Source: Actinomycetota bacterium
Lineage (GTDB): Bacteria; Cyanobacteriota; Vampirovibrionia; Obscuribacterales; Obscuribacteraceae
Reading direction: 5' to 3'
NCBI GenBank assembly: GCA_903970355.1
Contig: CAJCIF010000091.1
Coordinates: forward strand, 1-5,548
DNA length: 5,548 bases
Shown: positions 4,677 through 5,548 of the stretch, piece by piece
Position numbering within the stretch: position 1 is the stretch's first letter
Layout of the letters: each line of letters opens with the position of its first letter
Position numbers and translations under genes: made by a program
The notes under the pieces: model-generated
Database searches by the model: none
What the model was told of the DNA's origin: nothing
The model's input: the letters and a program-made list of their open reading frames with translations, nothing else

Positions 4677-5548
4677 TCAGCCGGTATTTTGGAGCCCTGC
4701 TGCGATGCCATTGATCGTCATCAGGACCGTCTCCAGAATGGGGTCCATGAATTCGCCGGCGGGACGTTTTTCAACGCTTGGCTCTTTATCAGCGGATTCT
4801 TGCTGTTTCTTGCGCCAGGCTTTCAAAAGCCGCACCTGAAGGAAACTTATGGGATCGACATAGGGATTTCTCAAAGCAATAGACTGCTTGAGAAACGACG
4901 TACCGTCCAGCAATTCCGCGCCGCCGGTAATAGCGAGCACACCCTTCTTAGAAAGTTCATACTCTTTCATAATGCGGGGAAAATACTTGGCGCGTAAAGA
5001 ATCCGACACAAGATTTTCGGCATAAAAGGCAGCAATCCGCATATCCGCCACGGCAAGAGCAGTTTCTATTTTGGAAACCAGCCCCCGGAAAAATGGCCAA
5101 TCCCGGTACATGGCCTTCATAAGCCCTAGATTCTTTTCCTGCAATGCTTCAAAGGCACTGCCGAATCCGTACCAGGCCGGCAGCATATATCTGCTTTGTG
5201 TCCAGGCAAATACCCACGGTATGGCGCGCAGATCGTTAATCGATTTGCTGTTTTTGCTGCGCCGAGTTGGTCTGGAACCAAGATTGAGCTGCGCTATTTC
5301 ATCAATTGGAGTTGTCTGTTGGAAGAAATCGACAAAGTCCGGCTCATTGTGAACAAGGGCTCGAAAGGCACGAAAAGCAGATTCTGAAAAAGCATCCATA
5401 AAAGCCTGCCATTCCTTTTTCTCATTTGCTTTGTCTGCATCAATTTGGTTAAGGGTTGCTTCCAGAGTAGCTGCGGCTAACCGCTCGAAATTGCGAACTG
5501 CAATTTCATGAAGTGCATATTTGGATGAGATCACTTCGCCTTGCTCGG
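4677..5548 (-). CDS. ppc: Phosphoenolpyruvate carboxylase, C-terminal third (5' end missing)
   Basis: These are the last 289 or so residues of PEPC (the E. coli enzyme has 883), which adds bicarbonate to phosphoenolpyruvate to make oxaloacetate and refill the TCA cycle in the cytosol. The frame enters from the right edge as EQGE followed by V-I-S-S-K-Y, matching the family's GE(M/V)I..KY stretch, so the GTG at 5534 is internal and not a start. Counting that Val as residue 1, GSRP is at 86-89, LRAIPWVFAWTQSR at 102-115, RDWPFF at 144-149, LRNPYVDP at 221-228 and GIAAGLQNTG at the C-terminus; the NTG end is the family's normal terminus. Of the residues forming the E. coli aspartate-inhibitor site, the Arg832 (R222) and Asn881 (N283) equivalents are present. 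The Lys773 equivalent in the FAKAD-like stretch is Val162 (sequence LAVAD). Arg587 lies outside the window. The ITGxxxLLDG and FLQVxLLK segments resemble cyanobacterial PEPC. Identification is very secure; altered regulation is inference. Confidence 0.97.
   Translation of the reverse strand, partial: EQGEVISSKYALHEIAVRNFERLAAATLEATLNQIDADKANEKKEWQAFMDAFSESAFRAFRALVHNEPDFVDFFQQTTPIDEIAQLNLGSRPTRRSKNSKSINDLRAIPWVFAWTQSRYMLPAWYGFGSAFEALQEKNLGLMKAMYRDWPFFRGLVSKIETALAVADMRIAAFYAENLVSDSLRAKYFPRIMKEYELSKKGVLAITGGAELLDGTSFLKQSIALRNPYVDPISFLQVRLLKAWRKKQQESADKEPSVEKRPAGEFMDPILETVLMTINGIAAGLQNTG

Noticed and set aside
5532..5534. GTG at 5534 as the start of a short PEPC-like gene
   Set aside because: The frame stays open to the window edge and the residues before it (EQGE) match the family's GE(M/V)I stretch, so the codon is an internal valine of a full PEPC gene.

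Overview
The window holds six protein genes, all on the minus strand. By eye the base composition is moderate, with GC slightly under half. Three of the six proteins have Sec-type signal peptides and one small protein has a single membrane span, which suits a Gram-negative-type (diderm) bacterium. The phosphoenolpyruvate carboxylase fragment looks closest to the cyanobacterial type as I remember it: SKYxLxE near its visible N-side, an ITGxxxLLDG stretch, and FLQVxLLK. Together with the TPR-rich exported proteins this suggests a relative of Cyanobacteriota, perhaps the non-photosynthetic Vampirovibrionia/Obscuribacterales. That assignment is an inference of low to moderate confidence; no photosynthesis gene or rRNA is present to test it.

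In transcription order (right to left) the layout is as follows. The 3' third of ppc (4677-5548) enters from the right edge. A 117-base gap with a 12-base palindrome and a short hairpin follows. Two exported TPR proteins come next (3444-4559 and 2497-3447); they are paralogs whose stop and start codons overlap as GTGA. After an 80-base gap with two more 12-base palindromes lies an exported patatin-like phospholipase (1262-2416). A 169-base gap with a fourth palindrome leads to a small single-span membrane protein (826-1092) with an excellent ribosome binding site. After 79 bases comes the 5' two thirds or so of a COG0402-type amidohydrolase (1-746), which runs off the left edge.

The genes do not form a recognised pathway. 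The two TPR proteins are surely translated together and probably work together outside the cytoplasm. The exported patatin lies directly downstream on the same strand and would meet them in the same compartment. PEPC (anaplerotic oxaloacetate synthesis) and the amidohydrolase (hydrolytic deamination of a heterocycle or a similar reaction) are cytoplasmic housekeeping-type enzymes. No gene-free stretch exceeds 300 bases. I see no tRNA, rRNA, CRISPR array, insertion sequence or convincing rho-independent terminator. The points most worth a second look are the conserved ungapped 55-residue C-terminal module shared by the TPR pair, loss of the allosteric lysine in PEPC, the signal peptide on the patatin, and the crowding of perfect 12-base palindromes into the gaps.
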